From the NCBI RefSeq assembly GCF_020400605.1, contig NZ_JAINRD010000031.1, forward strand, positions 1 to 64,000: a stretch of DNA of 64,000 bases, read 5' to 3'. Each line of letters begins with the position of its first letter. The stretch's first letter is position 1. The DNA comes from Streptomyces aculeolatus (GTDB lineage: Bacteria > Actinomycetota > Actinomycetes > Streptomycetales > Streptomycetaceae). The translations under genes and the position numbers were made by a program. The notes under the pieces are model-generated. The model was not told where the DNA came from and made no database searches. It saw only the letters and a list, made by a program, of their open reading frames with translations. Shown here piece by piece: positions 41,368-50,813 of this stretch.

Positions 41368-43617
41368 TCAGGCGAACAGCTCCGGGATCGTCCGCTCGTA
41401 CGTCTCCCGCAGCTCCGCCAGCGGAATGCCGAAATGGCCCTGGACCTCGACGGCGTCCCCGTCGACCACGCCGATCCGCGCCGCCGGCAGGCCCCGCGCG
41501 CCGCACATGTCGGTGAACCGCATCTCCTCGCTCCGCGGCACCGCGACCACCGCGCGCCCCTGCGACTCCGAGAACAGGAACACCGCCGCCTCCAGCCCCT
41601 CGGACACCACCAGCCGCGCGCCGTGGCCGCCCTTCAGGCAGGACTCGACCACCGCCTGGACCAGCCCGCCGTCCGACAGGTCGTGCGCCGCGTCGATCAT
41701 GCCGTCGCGGGAGGCGGAGATCAGGATCTCGGCGAGCAGCCGCTCCCGCTCCAGGTCGACGGCCGGCGGCAGCCCGCCCAGGTGCTCGTGGACCACCTGC
41801 GACCAGGCCGACCCGCCCAGCTCCTCCTTCGTCTCGCCGAGGAGGTAGAGCAGTTGGCCCTCCTTCGCGAACGCCATCGGCGTGCGCCGCGCCACGTCGT
41901 CGATCACGCCGAGCACGCCGACGACCGGCGTCGGGTGGATCGGCTGGTCGCCGGTCTGGTTGTAGAGGGAGACGTTGCCGCCGGTGACCGGCGTGCCCAG
42001 GGTGCGGCAGGCGTCGGCCAGGCCGCGGCACGCCTCGGCGAACTGCCACATCCCCGCCGGGTCCTCCGGCGAGGGGAAGTTGAGGCAGTCGGTGACCGCG
42101 AGCGGGCGGGCGCCGGTGGCGGCGACGTTGCGGTACGACTCCGCCAGCGCCAGCTGCGCGCCCGCGTACGGGTCGAGCTTGGCGTACCGGCCGTTGCCGT
42201 CGGTGGCCAGCGCGACGCCGAGGCCGGTCTCCTCGTCGATGCGGATCATGCCGGAGTCCTCGGGCTGCGCCAGGATCGTGTTGCCGAGGACGAAGCGGTC
42301 GTACTGCGAGGTGATCCACGACTTGTCCGCCTGGTTCGGCGAGCCGACGAGCCGCAGCACCTGCGCGCGCAACTCGTCGCCCGCCGCGGGGCGCGGGAGC
42401 TTCGCGGCGTCGTCGGCCTGGAGCGCGTCGAGCCAGGCGGGGCGGGCCATCGGCCGCTCGTAGACCGGGCCGTCATGGGCGACGGTGCGCGGCGGTACGT
42501 CGACGATCTGCTCGCCGTGCCAGTAGATCTCCAGCCGGTCGCCGTCGGTGACCTCGCCGATGACGGTGGCGGTGACGTCCCACTTCTCGCAGATGGCGAG
42601 GAAGCGGTCGACCTTCGCGGGCTCCACGACCGCGCACATCCGCTCCTGCGACTCGCTCATGAGGATCTCCTCGGGCGAGAGCGTCGCGTCGCGCAGCGGT
42701 ACGACGTCGAGTTCGACGCGCATGCCGCCGGTGCCGTTGGAGGCCAGCTCGGAGGTGGCGCAGGAGAGCCCGGCCGCGCCGAGGTCCTGGATGCCGACGA
42801 CGAGGTCCTCGTGGAACGCCTCCAGGGTGCACTCGATGAGCAGCTTCTCCTGGAACGGGTCGCCGACCTGGACGCTGGGGCGCTTGCTGGGCTTGGCGTC
42901 GTCGAAGGTCTCGGAGGCCAGGATGGAGGCGCCGCCGATGCCGTCGCCGCCGGTCCTCGCGCCGTAGAGGATGACCTTGTTGCCGACGCCCGCGGCCTTG
43001 GCGAGGTGGATGTCCTCGTGTCGCATGACGCCGACGCAGAGGGCGTTGACCAGCGGGTTGCCCTGGTAGCAGGGGTCGAAGACGACCTCGCCGCCGATGT
43101 TGGGCAGGCCCAGGCAGTTGCCGTAGCCGCCGATGCCGGCGACGACGCCGGGCAGCACGCGCTTGGTGTCGGGGTGGTCGGCGGCGCCGAAGCGCAGCGG
43201 GTCCATCACGGCGACGGGGCGGGCGCCCATGGCGATGATGTCGCGGACGATGCCGCCGATGCCGGTGGCGGCGCCCTGGTAGGGCTCCACGTACGAGGGA
43301 TGGTTGTGCGATTCGACCTTGAACGTGACGGCGTAGCCCTGGCCGACGTCGACGACGCCCGCCTGCTCGCCGATGCCGACGAGGAGGGCGTCGGAGGGCG
43401 GGGCCTTGTCGCCGAACTGCTTGAGGTGCACCTTGCTCGACTTGTACGAGCAGTGCTCGGACCACATGACCGAATACATGGCCAGTTCGGCACCGGTCGG
43501 GCGGCGGCCGAGGATCTCGCGGATCTGCTCGTACTCGTTCTGCTTCAGCCCGAGTTCGGCCCAGGGCTGCTCGGCGCCGGGCGTACCGGAGGCATGCTTG
43601 ACGGTGTCGAGGGTCAC
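41368..43617 (-). CDS. purL: Phosphoribosylformylglycinamidine synthase subunit PurL (small type)
   Basis: 749 residues from GTG 43617. WSEHCSYKSSKVHLKQF, HNHPSYVEPYQGAATGIGGIVRDI and GNCLGLPNIGGEV are the AIRS-like ATP and FGAR binding motifs; the second half repeats the fold with SDGGLVQAVVESCL. At about 750 residues it is the short Gram-positive type that needs PurS and PurQ, both encoded just upstream on this strand. The complex converts FGAR to FGAM using glutamine and ATP. A 94-base gap separates it from purQ. Confidence 0.96.
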   Translation of the reverse strand: MTLDTVKHASGTPGAEQPWAELGLKQNEYEQIREILGRRPTGAELAMYSVMWSEHCSYKSSKVHLKQFGDKAPPSDALLVGIGEQAGVVDVGQGYAVTFKVESHNHPSYVEPYQGAATGIGGIVRDIIAMGARPVAVMDPLRFGAADHPDTKRVLPGVVAGIGGYGNCLGLPNIGGEVVFDPCYQGNPLVNALCVGVMRHEDIHLAKAAGVGNKVILYGARTGGDGIGGASILASETFDDAKPSKRPSVQVGDPFQEKLLIECTLEAFHEDLVVGIQDLGAAGLSCATSELASNGTGGMRVELDVVPLRDATLSPEEILMSESQERMCAVVEPAKVDRFLAICEKWDVTATVIGEVTDGDRLEIYWHGEQIVDVPPRTVAHDGPVYERPMARPAWLDALQADDAAKLPRPAAGDELRAQVLRLVGSPNQADKSWITSQYDRFVLGNTILAQPEDSGMIRIDEETGLGVALATDGNGRYAKLDPYAGAQLALAESYRNVAATGARPLAVTDCLNFPSPEDPAGMWQFAEACRGLADACRTLGTPVTGGNVSLYNQTGDQPIHPTPVVGVLGVIDDVARRTPMAFAKEGQLLYLLGETKEELGGSAWSQVVHEHLGGLPPAVDLERERLLAEILISASRDGMIDAAHDLSDGGLVQAVVESCLKGGHGARLVVSEGLEAAVFLFSESQGRAVVAVPRSEEMRFTDMCGARGLPAARIGVVDGDAVEVQGHFGIPLAELRETYERTIPELFA

Positions 43618-43711
43618 GCTCGCTCGCTCCTTCGCGCGCGGAGGTTCAGTCGGTCGTGGCTCAGGGCGCGAACTCGCTCCCTCGCCGTTCCGGTGTCGAG
43701 GGGCGTGCGCG

Positions 43712-44392
43712 TCATGCGTGGACCAGCCTCTTGAGGATCGAGGTGAAGAAGGCCAGGCCGTCGGTGCGGCCGGTGCCGACGAGGGCTTCGACGGCGTGCT
43801 CGGGGTGGGGCATGAGGCCGACGACGTTGCCCGCCTCGTTGGCGATGCCGGCGATGTCGCGCAGCGAGCCGTTGGGGTTGCCGTCCAGATAGCGGAAGAC
43901 GACGCGGCCGGTCGCCTCCAGCTCGTCGAGCGTACGTTCGTCCGCGGTGTACCGGCCGTCGATGTTCTTGAGCGGGATGTGGATGTCCTGGCCCGCGGCG
44001 TAGTCGGCGGTCCAGGCCGTGCCGGCGTTCTCCACCCGGAGCTTCTGGTCCCGGCAGATGAAGTGGAGGTGGTTGTTGCGCAACATCGCGCCGGGCAGCA
44101 GATGAGTTTCCGTGAGCACCTGGAAGCCGTTGCAGATGCCGAGGACCGGCATACCGGACCTGGCCTGCTCGACGACCGTATCCATCACGGGCGCAAAGCG
44201 GGAAATGGCACCCGCGCGCAGATAGTCCCCGTAACTGAAACCGCCCGGCAGCACGACCGCGTCGACCTGCCGCAGATCCTTGTCCCGGTGCCAGAGCGAG
44301 ACCGGCTCGGCGCCCGCCAGCCGAACCGCCCGCAGCGCGTCGCGGTCGTCGAGAGATCCCGGAAAGGTGACGACGCCGATACGAGCGGTCAC
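43712..44392 (-). CDS. purQ: Phosphoribosylformylglycinamidine synthase glutaminase subunit PurQ
   Basis: 226 residues from GTG 44392. RIGVVTFPGSLDDRDALRAV, VVLPGGFSYGDYLRAGA, then LGICNGFQVL with the catalytic Cys of the class I amidotransferase triad, and GLMPHPEHAVE with the His-x-Glu. It supplies ammonia from glutamine to PurL. Its start overlaps the purS stop (GTGA), so the two are coupled. Confidence 0.96.
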   Translation of the reverse strand: MTARIGVVTFPGSLDDRDALRAVRLAGAEPVSLWHRDKDLRQVDAVVLPGGFSYGDYLRAGAISRFAPVMDTVVEQARSGMPVLGICNGFQVLTETHLLPGAMLRNNHLHFICRDQKLRVENAGTAWTADYAAGQDIHIPLKNIDGRYTADERTLDELEATGRVVFRYLDGNPNGSLRDIAGIANEAGNVVGLMPHPEHAVEALVGTGRTDGLAFFTSILKRLVHA

Positions 44393-44658
44393 TTCGCCTC
44401 TCCCCGGTGCGCGACTTCCTCGACACGTACGGTGAAGTCCTCGATGACGGTGTTCGCAAGGAACGTCTCGGCCATTGTGTTGATCTGCTCGAGGGCGGCG
44501 TCGTCGACCGGTCCCTCCACTTCGAGCTCGAAGCGCTTGCCCTGGCGGACGTCGGCGATCCCGGCGAAGCCGAGGCGCGGCAGCGCACGCTGCACCGCCT
44601 GTCCCTGAGGGTCGAGGATCTCCGGCTTGAGCATGACGTCGACTACGACGCGGGCCAC
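44389..44658 (-). CDS. purS: Phosphoribosylformylglycinamidine synthase subunit PurS
   Basis: 89 residues from GTG 44658 with CTGGAG upstream. RVVVDVMLKPEILDPQGQAVQRALPRLGF is the PurS fold, which dimerises and bridges PurL and PurQ, guiding ammonia transfer. It is the first gene of the purSQL operon; a palindrome at 44717-44732 lies 59 bases upstream. Confidence 0.95.
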   Translation of the reverse strand: MARVVVDVMLKPEILDPQGQAVQRALPRLGFAGIADVRQGKRFELEVEGPVDDAALEQINTMAETFLANTVIEDFTVRVEEVAHRGEAK

Positions 44659-44983
44659 TGGCTACTCCAGGTAAGGGTTGTGAAGAAGCGGTGACGACAG
44701 CGTACCTTGCGGACAAATCTACCCGGGTAGATATGCGCCGGGCCGGTTACGGTTCCGCATCGCCCGTGATATCCACTTGGGTAAAGGGTCGAATAAAAGT
44801 AGGGTCCGCATTGCGACGTGACACGCGGGCCCATTTGCTCGGCTTCCGCAACTGAATCCGTCGCGATACAAATGGTAAAGCACTGATCAAAAATGAGCCG
44901 GCGCTCCCGCAGCCCCGGTCTTCCGCGCAGGTCGCGCGGCGGGCGGGAAAGCGGCAGGCGCGACCGACGGAAGGACCGGTTTC
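44659..44983. other. Divergent promoter region of purS and the Lsr2 paralogue
   Basis: About 325 bases, noticeably more AT-rich than its surroundings in the middle. It contains the palindrome at 44717-44732 and a related half-like site at 44769-44783. No gene is seen. Confidence 0.6.
44717..44732. promoter_or_regulatory. Perfect 16-base palindrome upstream of purS
   Basis: ATCTACCCGGGTAGAT is self-complementary. A related sequence, TACCCAAGTGGATAT, occurs on the minus strand at 44783-44769 and matches TACCCGGGTAGATAT (44720-44734) at 13 of 15 positions, about 52 bases (five helical turns) away. A regulator of the purine operon is the natural candidate. Confidence 0.5.
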
Positions 44984-45301
44984 GTGGCGCAGCGCGTAGT
45001 GGTCAGCCTCTTCGACGACATCGACGGCGGAGAAGCGACCGAGACGGTCAACTTCGGACTCGACGGGAAGTCGTACGAGATCGATCTCAATGCCTCGAAC
45101 GCCAAGAAACTGCGCAGCACGCTCGCGCCCTTCCTGCGCGCCGGGCGGAAGCAGGCGGCGTCGGGCCGGGCGTTCACCCGCACCGACATCGCGCCCAACC
45201 CCGCCACCGTGCGCGCCTGGGCCGGGTCGCAGGGCATGGAGGTGCCGGCCAGAGGGCGCATCCCGAAGAAGGTCTACGAGGCGTTCGAAGCCGCCCACTG
45301 A
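44984..45301 (+). CDS. Lsr2-family nucleoid protein (paralogue)
   Basis: 105 residues from GTG 44984. RVVVSLFDDIDGGEATETVNFGLDGKSYEIDL is the N-terminal dimerisation domain; SQGMEVPARGRIPKKVYEAFEAAH the DNA-binding domain, with the RGR AT-hook-like loop that inserts in the minor groove. Lsr2 silences AT-rich and acquired genes. A second Lsr2 gene is at 58128-58454. The two are the pair known in Streptomyces (Lsr2 and a paralogue). This one is divergent from purSQL. Confidence 0.92.
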   Translation: MAQRVVVSLFDDIDGGEATETVNFGLDGKSYEIDLNASNAKKLRSTLAPFLRAGRKQAASGRAFTRTDIAPNPATVRAWAGSQGMEVPARGRIPKKVYEAFEAAH

Positions 45302-45467
45302 CACTGCCGCCGGTCGCGCGCACGACCGCGCGTACAACCGTGCGCCGGCCGCGCATCCGGCCGTCCGCCGGGCCGTCTTGGGGCCGTTCGGCGGCCCGGC
45401 TTGCCATCTGCCCCCGGGGATCCGATAGAGTCGGGGCACGCGCCAAGGGGAGAACCCCCGAGGCCAC

Positions 45468-45539
45468 GCGGGTGTAGCTCAGTAGTAGAGCGCCCTCTTT
45501 CCAAGAGGGAGGCGCAGTGTGCGATTCCTGTCACCCGCT
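45468..45539 (+). tRNA. tRNA-Gly (TCC)
   Basis: 72 bases: acceptor GCGGGTG with CACCCGC, anticodon arm CCCTC-TTTCCAA-GAGGG with TCC, T-loop GCGATTC, discriminator T. CCA is not encoded. It is the first of two glycine tRNAs. Confidence 0.9.
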
Positions 45540-45612
45540 CCGCCACAGAAGCCCTGTTGATTGTGGGGTAGAGTGGAGCACGCGCCGGACGATGAGAGTC
45601 GTTCGGATGCAC

Positions 45613-45685
45613 GCGGACGTGGCTCAGTTGGTAGAGCATCACCTTGCCAAGGTGAGGGTCGCGAGTTCGAATCTCGTCGTCCGCT
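45613..45685 (+). tRNA. tRNA-Gly (GCC)
   Basis: 73 bases: acceptor GCGGACG with CGTCCGC, D-arm GGCTCAGTTGGTAGAGC, anticodon arm TCACC-TTGCCAA-GGTGA with GCC, T-arm GCGAG-TTCGAAT-CTCGT. CCA is not encoded. It lies 73 bases after the other glycine tRNA and ends in a terminator. Confidence 0.95.
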
Positions 45686-45692
45686 CAGTGGA

Positions 45693-45720
45693 GGGCCCCG
45701 GCTTCGGCCGGGGCCCTTTT
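45693..45720 (+). terminator. Rho-independent terminator after the tRNA-Gly pair
   Basis: GGGCCCCGG (45693-45701) and CCGGGGCCC (45708-45716) around CTTCGG, followed by TTTT. Confidence 0.9.
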
Positions 45721-45814
45721 CGTGTTCCCGGAAGTCCGCCGCCATGACATCTGTCATCGCGTCCGATGACAGCGTGCACTGCACCCGCGGCCGCGGCGGC
45801 GGAAGCCTGAAGAC

Positions 45815-46840
45815 ATGGTCAGTGCACAGGAGAACGTGATCAGCGCCGCAGGGCTGCGGCGCACGTACGGGGACTTCGAGGCGGTGCGGGGCGTCGACTT
45901 CGCCGTCCGCCGGGGCGAGTTGTTCGCCCTGCTCGGCACCAACGGCGCCGGCAAGACCTCCACCGTCGAGCTGCTGGAGGGGCTGGCGGAGCCCAGCGGG
46001 GGCGAGGTGCGGGTGCTGGGGCGCGACCCGTACCGCGAGCGCGGGCGCGTACGCCCGTACACCGGCGTGATGCTCCAGGAGGGCGGGATGCCCTCGCAGC
46101 TCACGGCCGCCGAGACGGTAAGGATGTGGGCCGGCTGCACCGCGCGGCCCCGCCCTGTCGCGGAGGCGCTGGAACTGGTCGGGCTCTCCGACCGGCGGGA
46201 CGTACGGGTGTCGCAGTTGTCCGGCGGCGAGCGGCGGCGCCTGGACCTGGCGCTCGCGCTGCTCGGCCGGCCCGAGGTGCTCTTCCTCGACGAGCCGACC
46301 ACCGGCCTCGACGCCGAGGGGCGGCACGCGACGTGGGAGCTGGTGCGCGAACTGCGCGCCGGCGGCACAACGGTGCTGCTCACCACGCACTACCTGGAGG
46401 AGGCGCAGGAGCTGGCGGACCGGCTGGCGATCATGGCCGGCGGGCGGATCGCCGCGGCCGGCACCGTCGAGGAGATCGTCGGCGCCCACCCGGCCACCGT
46501 CTCGTTCCGGCTGCCGGTCGGCTGGCTGCCGGGCGACCTGCCGCCGCTGCCCGCCCTGGGCGTGACGGGGCACGAGCTGGCGGGGACGAGCGTACGGCTG
46601 CGTACGGACGCGCTGCAGCGGACGCTGACCGGGCTGCTGCTGTGGGCGCAGGACAACGGCGTGGAGCTGGCGGGTCTGGACGCCCGCTCGGCGTCGCTGG
46701 AGGAGGCGTTCCTGAAGATCGCGGGCGCCGCGGAGGACGACCGCAGGGCGGGGGCAGCCAAGCGGCGCGAGAAGGGCGCCGGGCCGCCCGCGGCGCGCGC
46801 CGCCGACGTGGTCCGTACCGACGAGAGGAACGCCCGATGA
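45815..46840 (+). CDS. ABC transporter ATP-binding protein
   Basis: 341 residues from ATG 45815. Walker A GTNGAGKTS, signature SQLSGGERRRLDLAL, Walker B VLFLDEPTTGLD and switch His in LTTHYLEE. The C-terminal 100 residues are the extension usual in DrrA-type exporter ATPases. Its stop overlaps the permease start (ATGA). It forms an exporter with the next gene, and the two-component system after it suggests that membrane or drug stress controls the export. Confidence 0.9.
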   Translation: MVSAQENVISAAGLRRTYGDFEAVRGVDFAVRRGELFALLGTNGAGKTSTVELLEGLAEPSGGEVRVLGRDPYRERGRVRPYTGVMLQEGGMPSQLTAAETVRMWAGCTARPRPVAEALELVGLSDRRDVRVSQLSGGERRRLDLALALLGRPEVLFLDEPTTGLDAEGRHATWELVRELRAGGTTVLLTTHYLEEAQELADRLAIMAGGRIAAAGTVEEIVGAHPATVSFRLPVGWLPGDLPPLPALGVTGHELAGTSVRLRTDALQRTLTGLLLWAQDNGVELAGLDARSASLEEAFLKIAGAAEDDRRAGAAKRREKGAGPPAARAADVVRTDERNAR

Positions 46841-47658
46841 CCGCCACCACCACCGCCGGCCCGCAGCCGCACCTCGACGACCGCGCCGCCGACGTCCCGG
46901 GCCCGCTCGCCCGGCTGGCCGCGATCGGGCGGGCCGAGCTGACGCTGATGTGGCGCAGCAAGCTGGTGCTCTTCGGCGCCCTGGTCACCCCGGCGGGCTT
47001 CGCGTTCGCGACCCGGTCGACGGTCGAGGAGCTGGACCTGTCCGACACCGGCCTCACCGCGGCCACCGTGGTGCTGCCGAGCGCAATCGTCTTCGCGCTG
47101 ATCTTCGTGGTCTACGCGAACCTCGTCATCGTCTACGTCGCCCGCCGCGAGGAACTCGTCCTCAAGCGGCTGCGCACCGGCCTGCTCACCGACCGCGAAC
47201 TCCTCGCCGGCGCCGCGCTGCCCGCCCTGTGCGTGGCCCTGGCACAGTGCCTGGTGCTGGCCGTCACCGTGAGCCTGGCAATGGACTCGCCCGCGCCCGA
47301 AGCGCCGCATCTGGCGGTGCTGGGGGTGCTGCTGGGGATGGCGATGCTGACGGTGCTGGCCGCGGCGACCGCGGCGGTGACAAAGTCGGCCGAGAGTGCA
47401 CAGTTGACGAGCATGCCGCTGCTGCTGGTGTCGATGTTCGGCTCGGGGCTGTTCGTGCCGTTCGAGGTGCTGCCGGACTCGGTCGCCGAGGTGGCGCAGC
47501 GGCTGCCGCTGTCGCCGGTGGTGGAGCTGGTGCGCGGCGGCTGGACCGGGGAGCTGGGCGGCGGCGCCGTCCTCGAGGCGCTCGTCGTGGCGGTGGCGTG
47601 GACGGCCGCGGGGGCGTGGGCGGTGCGCCGGTGGTTCCGGTGGGAGCCGCGCGCGTGA
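46837..47658 (+). CDS. ABC-2 type transporter permease
   Basis: 273 residues from ATG 46837 in an ATGA overlap. Six membrane segments, among them LVLFGALVTPAGFAFATR, VLPSAIVFALIFVVYANLVIVYV and LTSMPLLLVSMFGSGLFVPF, the last including the ABC-2 signature region. DrrB-like, partner of the ATPase. The histidine kinase gene begins in a GTGA overlap if its first possible start is used. Confidence 0.88.
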   Translation: MTATTTAGPQPHLDDRAADVPGPLARLAAIGRAELTLMWRSKLVLFGALVTPAGFAFATRSTVEELDLSDTGLTAATVVLPSAIVFALIFVVYANLVIVYVARREELVLKRLRTGLLTDRELLAGAALPALCVALAQCLVLAVTVSLAMDSPAPEAPHLAVLGVLLGMAMLTVLAAATAAVTKSAESAQLTSMPLLLVSMFGSGLFVPFEVLPDSVAEVAQRLPLSPVVELVRGGWTGELGGGAVLEALVVAVAWTAAGAWAVRRWFRWEPRA

Positions 47659-47783
47659 GCGGGGCACGCGCGGTCGTGCGGCCGCCGGCAGACGGTGGGC
47701 GTACGGTACGGCCGTACGCGGCGATCACGCCGGGTGGAGCGGGCGGGGCGCGCAGGACGAGCGGGGCGGAGGTGACGTACGGG

Positions 47784-49094
47784 ATGGCCGAGCCGGATGC
47801 GGACGCGGGCCCCTTCCGGGACCCCGAGCCGACCGCGGGCCCGGCCGCGGAGGCCGGGCCGGGAGGCGGCGTACTGCGCTGGCTGCAGCGCGCACGGCGC
47901 ATGAGCGGGCCCGAGCGCTGGCGCCACTACACCGTCTCCACCATGTACTTCCTCGCGCTCTTCGAGGCCGTGCTGATCGGCGTGTGGCTGAGCAACACCC
48001 GCGACGGCATGGGCACGGTCCCGTTCGCCGTCGTGGTCGTGCTGCTCCTCGCGCACCTCACGATGCAGATCAAGCTCTCCCTCACCGCCCCCTTCCTCGG
48101 CGCCGCGGGGCCCACCGGCCGGCTGGTCGCCCTGCACCTCGCCATCGTCTCGGCGCTGCTGGCCGCCGCCCTCGCGCTGCGCGCCGCGGACCGGCTGGAT
48201 CCGGCGGAGCTGGGGCCGTTCCTGGTGTGGGTGCTGATGTTCGCCGCCGGGCCCGTGGTGCTGGCGCTGCCGCTGCGCACGAGCGGGATCGTCGTCACGG
48301 CGCTGTGCGCGGCCACGCTGCTGGCCGCGGCGGTCGTCGGGCCGCGCGAGCAGTGGCTCGCCGTCACCGCGGCCACCACGGCGCTGGGCGCGCCCTTCAT
48401 GGGGCTCACCTACCGCGCCTCCGCGTGGGGCGTGAAGCTCGTCGACGAACTCGACGCCGCACGCGCCGCGCAGGCGCGGCTGGCCGTCGCCGAGGAGCGG
48501 CTGCGCTTCGGCCGCGACCTGCACGACGTCCTGGGGCGCAACCTCGCCGTCATGGCGCTCAAGAGCGAGCTGGCGGTCCAGCTCGCGCAGCGCGGCCGGC
48601 CCGAGGCCGCGGACCAGATGGCCGAGGTGCAGCGCGTCGCGCAGGAGTCGCAGCGCGAGATCCGCGCGGTCGTACGCGGCTACCGCGCCGCCGACCTGCA
48701 CGCCGAGCTGGCCGGCGCCCGCGCCGTACTGCGCGCGGCCGGGGTCGACTGCGCGGTGGACGAGACGGACCTGACGGCCCCGGGCAGGCGGGTCGTGGTG
48801 CCGGAGGGGGCGCAGTCGGCGCTGGCGTGGGTGGTCCGCGAGGGCACGACGAACGTGCTGCGGCACGCGGACGCCCGTATGTGCACGATCATCCTGCGGG
48901 CCGCGGACGGCGCGGCGGAACTCGTCATGGACAACGACGGCGCCCAGGACTCCGAGCCCGGCACCCCCGCCGACGGCGCCGGGCTCACCGGGCTGCGGGA
49001 GCGGCTGGCGGCCGTCGGCGGCACGCTGAGCGCACAGCGCAGGACCGGCGGGCGGTTCCGGCTCGCGGCCCGTATCGACCTGGAGGCGTCGTGA
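47784..49094 (+). CDS. Sensor histidine kinase (HisKA_3, DesK/NarL type)
   Basis: About 436 residues. Five to six membrane segments (48-210), then GRDLHDVLGRNLAVMALKSELA with the phospho-acceptor His247, and a C-terminal HATPase with VREGTTNVLRHADA (N box) and GLTGLRERLAAVGG (G box). ATG 47784 follows GGAGG by 11 bases; GTG 47655, which overlaps the permease stop, would add 43 residues and cannot be excluded. It pairs with the response regulator just downstream and probably controls the ABC operon. Confidence 0.88.
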   Translation: MAEPDADAGPFRDPEPTAGPAAEAGPGGGVLRWLQRARRMSGPERWRHYTVSTMYFLALFEAVLIGVWLSNTRDGMGTVPFAVVVVLLLAHLTMQIKLSLTAPFLGAAGPTGRLVALHLAIVSALLAAALALRAADRLDPAELGPFLVWVLMFAAGPVVLALPLRTSGIVVTALCAATLLAAAVVGPREQWLAVTAATTALGAPFMGLTYRASAWGVKLVDELDAARAAQARLAVAEERLRFGRDLHDVLGRNLAVMALKSELAVQLAQRGRPEAADQMAEVQRVAQESQREIRAVVRGYRAADLHAELAGARAVLRAAGVDCAVDETDLTAPGRRVVVPEGAQSALAWVVREGTTNVLRHADARMCTIILRAADGAAELVMDNDGAQDSEPGTPADGAGLTGLRERLAAVGGTLSAQRRTGGRFRLAARIDLEAS

Positions 49095-49696
49095 TCCGCG
49101 TCCTGCTCGCCGACGACGAGCACCTCATCCGCGGCGCGCTGGCCGCGCTGCTCGCCCTGGAGGACGACCTCACGGTCGTCGCCGAGGCGGCCGGCGGCGA
49201 CGAGGCGCTGGCCATGGCCCGCGCCCACCAGCCGGACGTCGCCGTGCTGGACCTGCAGATGCCCGGGCTCGACGGCGTCGCCGTGGCGGCTTCGCTGCGT
49301 ACGGCGGCGCCCGGCTGCGCGGCGATGATCGTCACCAGCCACGGGCGCCCGGGCGCGCTGAAGCAGGCGCTGTCCGCGGGGGTGCGGGGATTCGTGCCCA
49401 AGACGGTCTCGGCGCAGCGGCTGGCGGAGGTGATCCGCACGGTGCACGGGGGCGGCCGGTACGTGGACCCGGAGCTGGCGGCGGACGCCATCGCGGCGGG
49501 CGACTCCCCGCTGACGCCGCGGGAGGCGGAGGTGCTGGAGCTGGCGGCGGACGGCGCCCCGGTCTCGGACATCGCCCGGCGCGCGTCGCTGACGCCGGGG
49601 ACGGTGCGGAACTACCTGTCGTCGGCGATGACGAAGCTCGACGCGGAGAACCGGCACGCGGCGGCCCGGCTGGCGAGGGAGCGCGGCTGGCTGTGA
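49091..49696 (+). CDS. LuxR/NarL-type response regulator
   Basis: 201 residues from GTG 49091 in a GTGA overlap. Receiver domain with DDEHLIRGALAALL and the phosphorylated Asp54 (VAVLDLQMPGLDG), Lys in FVPKTV, then a LuxR helix-turn-helix (LTPREAEVLELAADGAPVSDIARRASLTPGTVRNYLSSAMTKL). It is the DesR-like partner of the preceding kinase. Confidence 0.92.
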   Translation: MIRVLLADDEHLIRGALAALLALEDDLTVVAEAAGGDEALAMARAHQPDVAVLDLQMPGLDGVAVAASLRTAAPGCAAMIVTSHGRPGALKQALSAGVRGFVPKTVSAQRLAEVIRTVHGGGRYVDPELAADAIAAGDSPLTPREAEVLELAADGAPVSDIARRASLTPGTVRNYLSSAMTKLDAENRHAAARLARERGWL

Positions 49697-49790
49697 GACC
49701 GCCCGCTCCGCACCTCCCCGCGGCACAACACGCAAGGCCCCTGGCGCTGCCCGGGGCCCCGCCCCTTTCTGTGCCAGGATCAGGGGTGCC

Positions 49791-50747
49791 ATGACTGCGA
49801 CCACAGCAAGTACCGCATCCGCGCCCGCCTCCGCCGGCGCCGCGCCCGCCCACGCGCCCGCGTCTGCGCCCGAGCCCGCGGCGCTGCACGGGCCAGTCCT
49901 CCAGTGGTTCCACGAGCACGCCCGCGACCTGCCGTGGCGCCGGCCGGAAGCCGGCCCGTGGGGCGTCATGGTCAGCGAGTTCATGCTGCAGCAGACGCCG
50001 GTGAGCCGCGTGCTCCCCGTCTACACGCAGTGGCTGAAGCGCTGGCCCCGCCCCGCCGACCTGGCCGCCGAGGCACCCGGCGAGGCCGTGCGGGCCTGGG
50101 GCCGGCTCGGCTACCCGCGCCGCGCCCTGCGGCTGCACGCCGCCGCCACCGCCATAAAGGAACGGCACAACGGCGACGTGCCCAAGCGGCACCCGCAGCT
50201 CCTCGCGCTGCCCGGCATCGGCGAGTACACCGCGGCCGCCGTCGCCTCCTTCGCGTACGGGCAGCGGCACGCCGTGCTCGACACCAACGTCCGCCGGGTC
50301 TACGCCCGGCTGGTCGGCGGCACCGAGTTCCCGCCCGGCGCGACGACCGCCGTGGAGCGCCGCGTCGCACGCGAGTTGCTGCCCGACGAGGACGCCGAGG
50401 CGGCCCGCTGGGGCGCCGCGACGATGGAGCTGGGCGCGCTCGTCTGCACGGCCCGCAAGCCCGACTGCGGCAACTGCCCGGTGGCGACGCTGTGCGCCTG
50501 GCGGCTCGCCGGACACCCCGCGCATGCGGGCCCGCCGCGCCGCACGCAGTCGTACGCGGGCACGGACCGGCAGGTGCGCGGTCGGCTGCTGGCGGTGCTG
50601 CGGGACGCGGACGGGCCGGTGCCGCAGCAGCGGCTGGACGCCGTGTGGCACGAGCCGGTGCAGCGGGCGCGGGCGCTGGACAGCCTGGTGTCGGACGGCC
50701 TGGTGGAACCGCTGGCCGACGGTCTGTACCGGCTGCCGCAGAGCTGA
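49791..50747 (+). CDS. mutY: A/G-specific adenine glycosylase MutY
   Basis: 318 residues. FMLQQTPVSRVLPVY, helix-hairpin-helix LLALPGIGEYTAAAV with the following AVLDTNVRRVYAR (catalytic Asp), and the iron-sulphur loop CTARKPDCGNCPVATLC. It removes adenine opposite 8-oxoguanine. Only a short segment follows the cluster; the full NUDIX-like 8-oxoG recognition domain of E. coli MutY is missing, as is common in actinobacteria. The first 30 residues are Ala/Pro-rich low complexity. Confidence 0.92.
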   Translation: MTATTASTASAPASAGAAPAHAPASAPEPAALHGPVLQWFHEHARDLPWRRPEAGPWGVMVSEFMLQQTPVSRVLPVYTQWLKRWPRPADLAAEAPGEAVRAWGRLGYPRRALRLHAAATAIKERHNGDVPKRHPQLLALPGIGEYTAAAVASFAYGQRHAVLDTNVRRVYARLVGGTEFPPGATTAVERRVARELLPDEDAEAARWGAATMELGALVCTARKPDCGNCPVATLCAWRLAGHPAHAGPPRRTQSYAGTDRQVRGRLLAVLRDADGPVPQQRLDAVWHEPVQRARALDSLVSDGLVEPLADGLYRLPQS

Positions 50748-50813
50748 CGGCCGCCGCCTCCCCGGACAGCGGACGGCGCGCCCGCCGCCGCCGGCGGGCG
50801 GGCGCGCTCGGCG

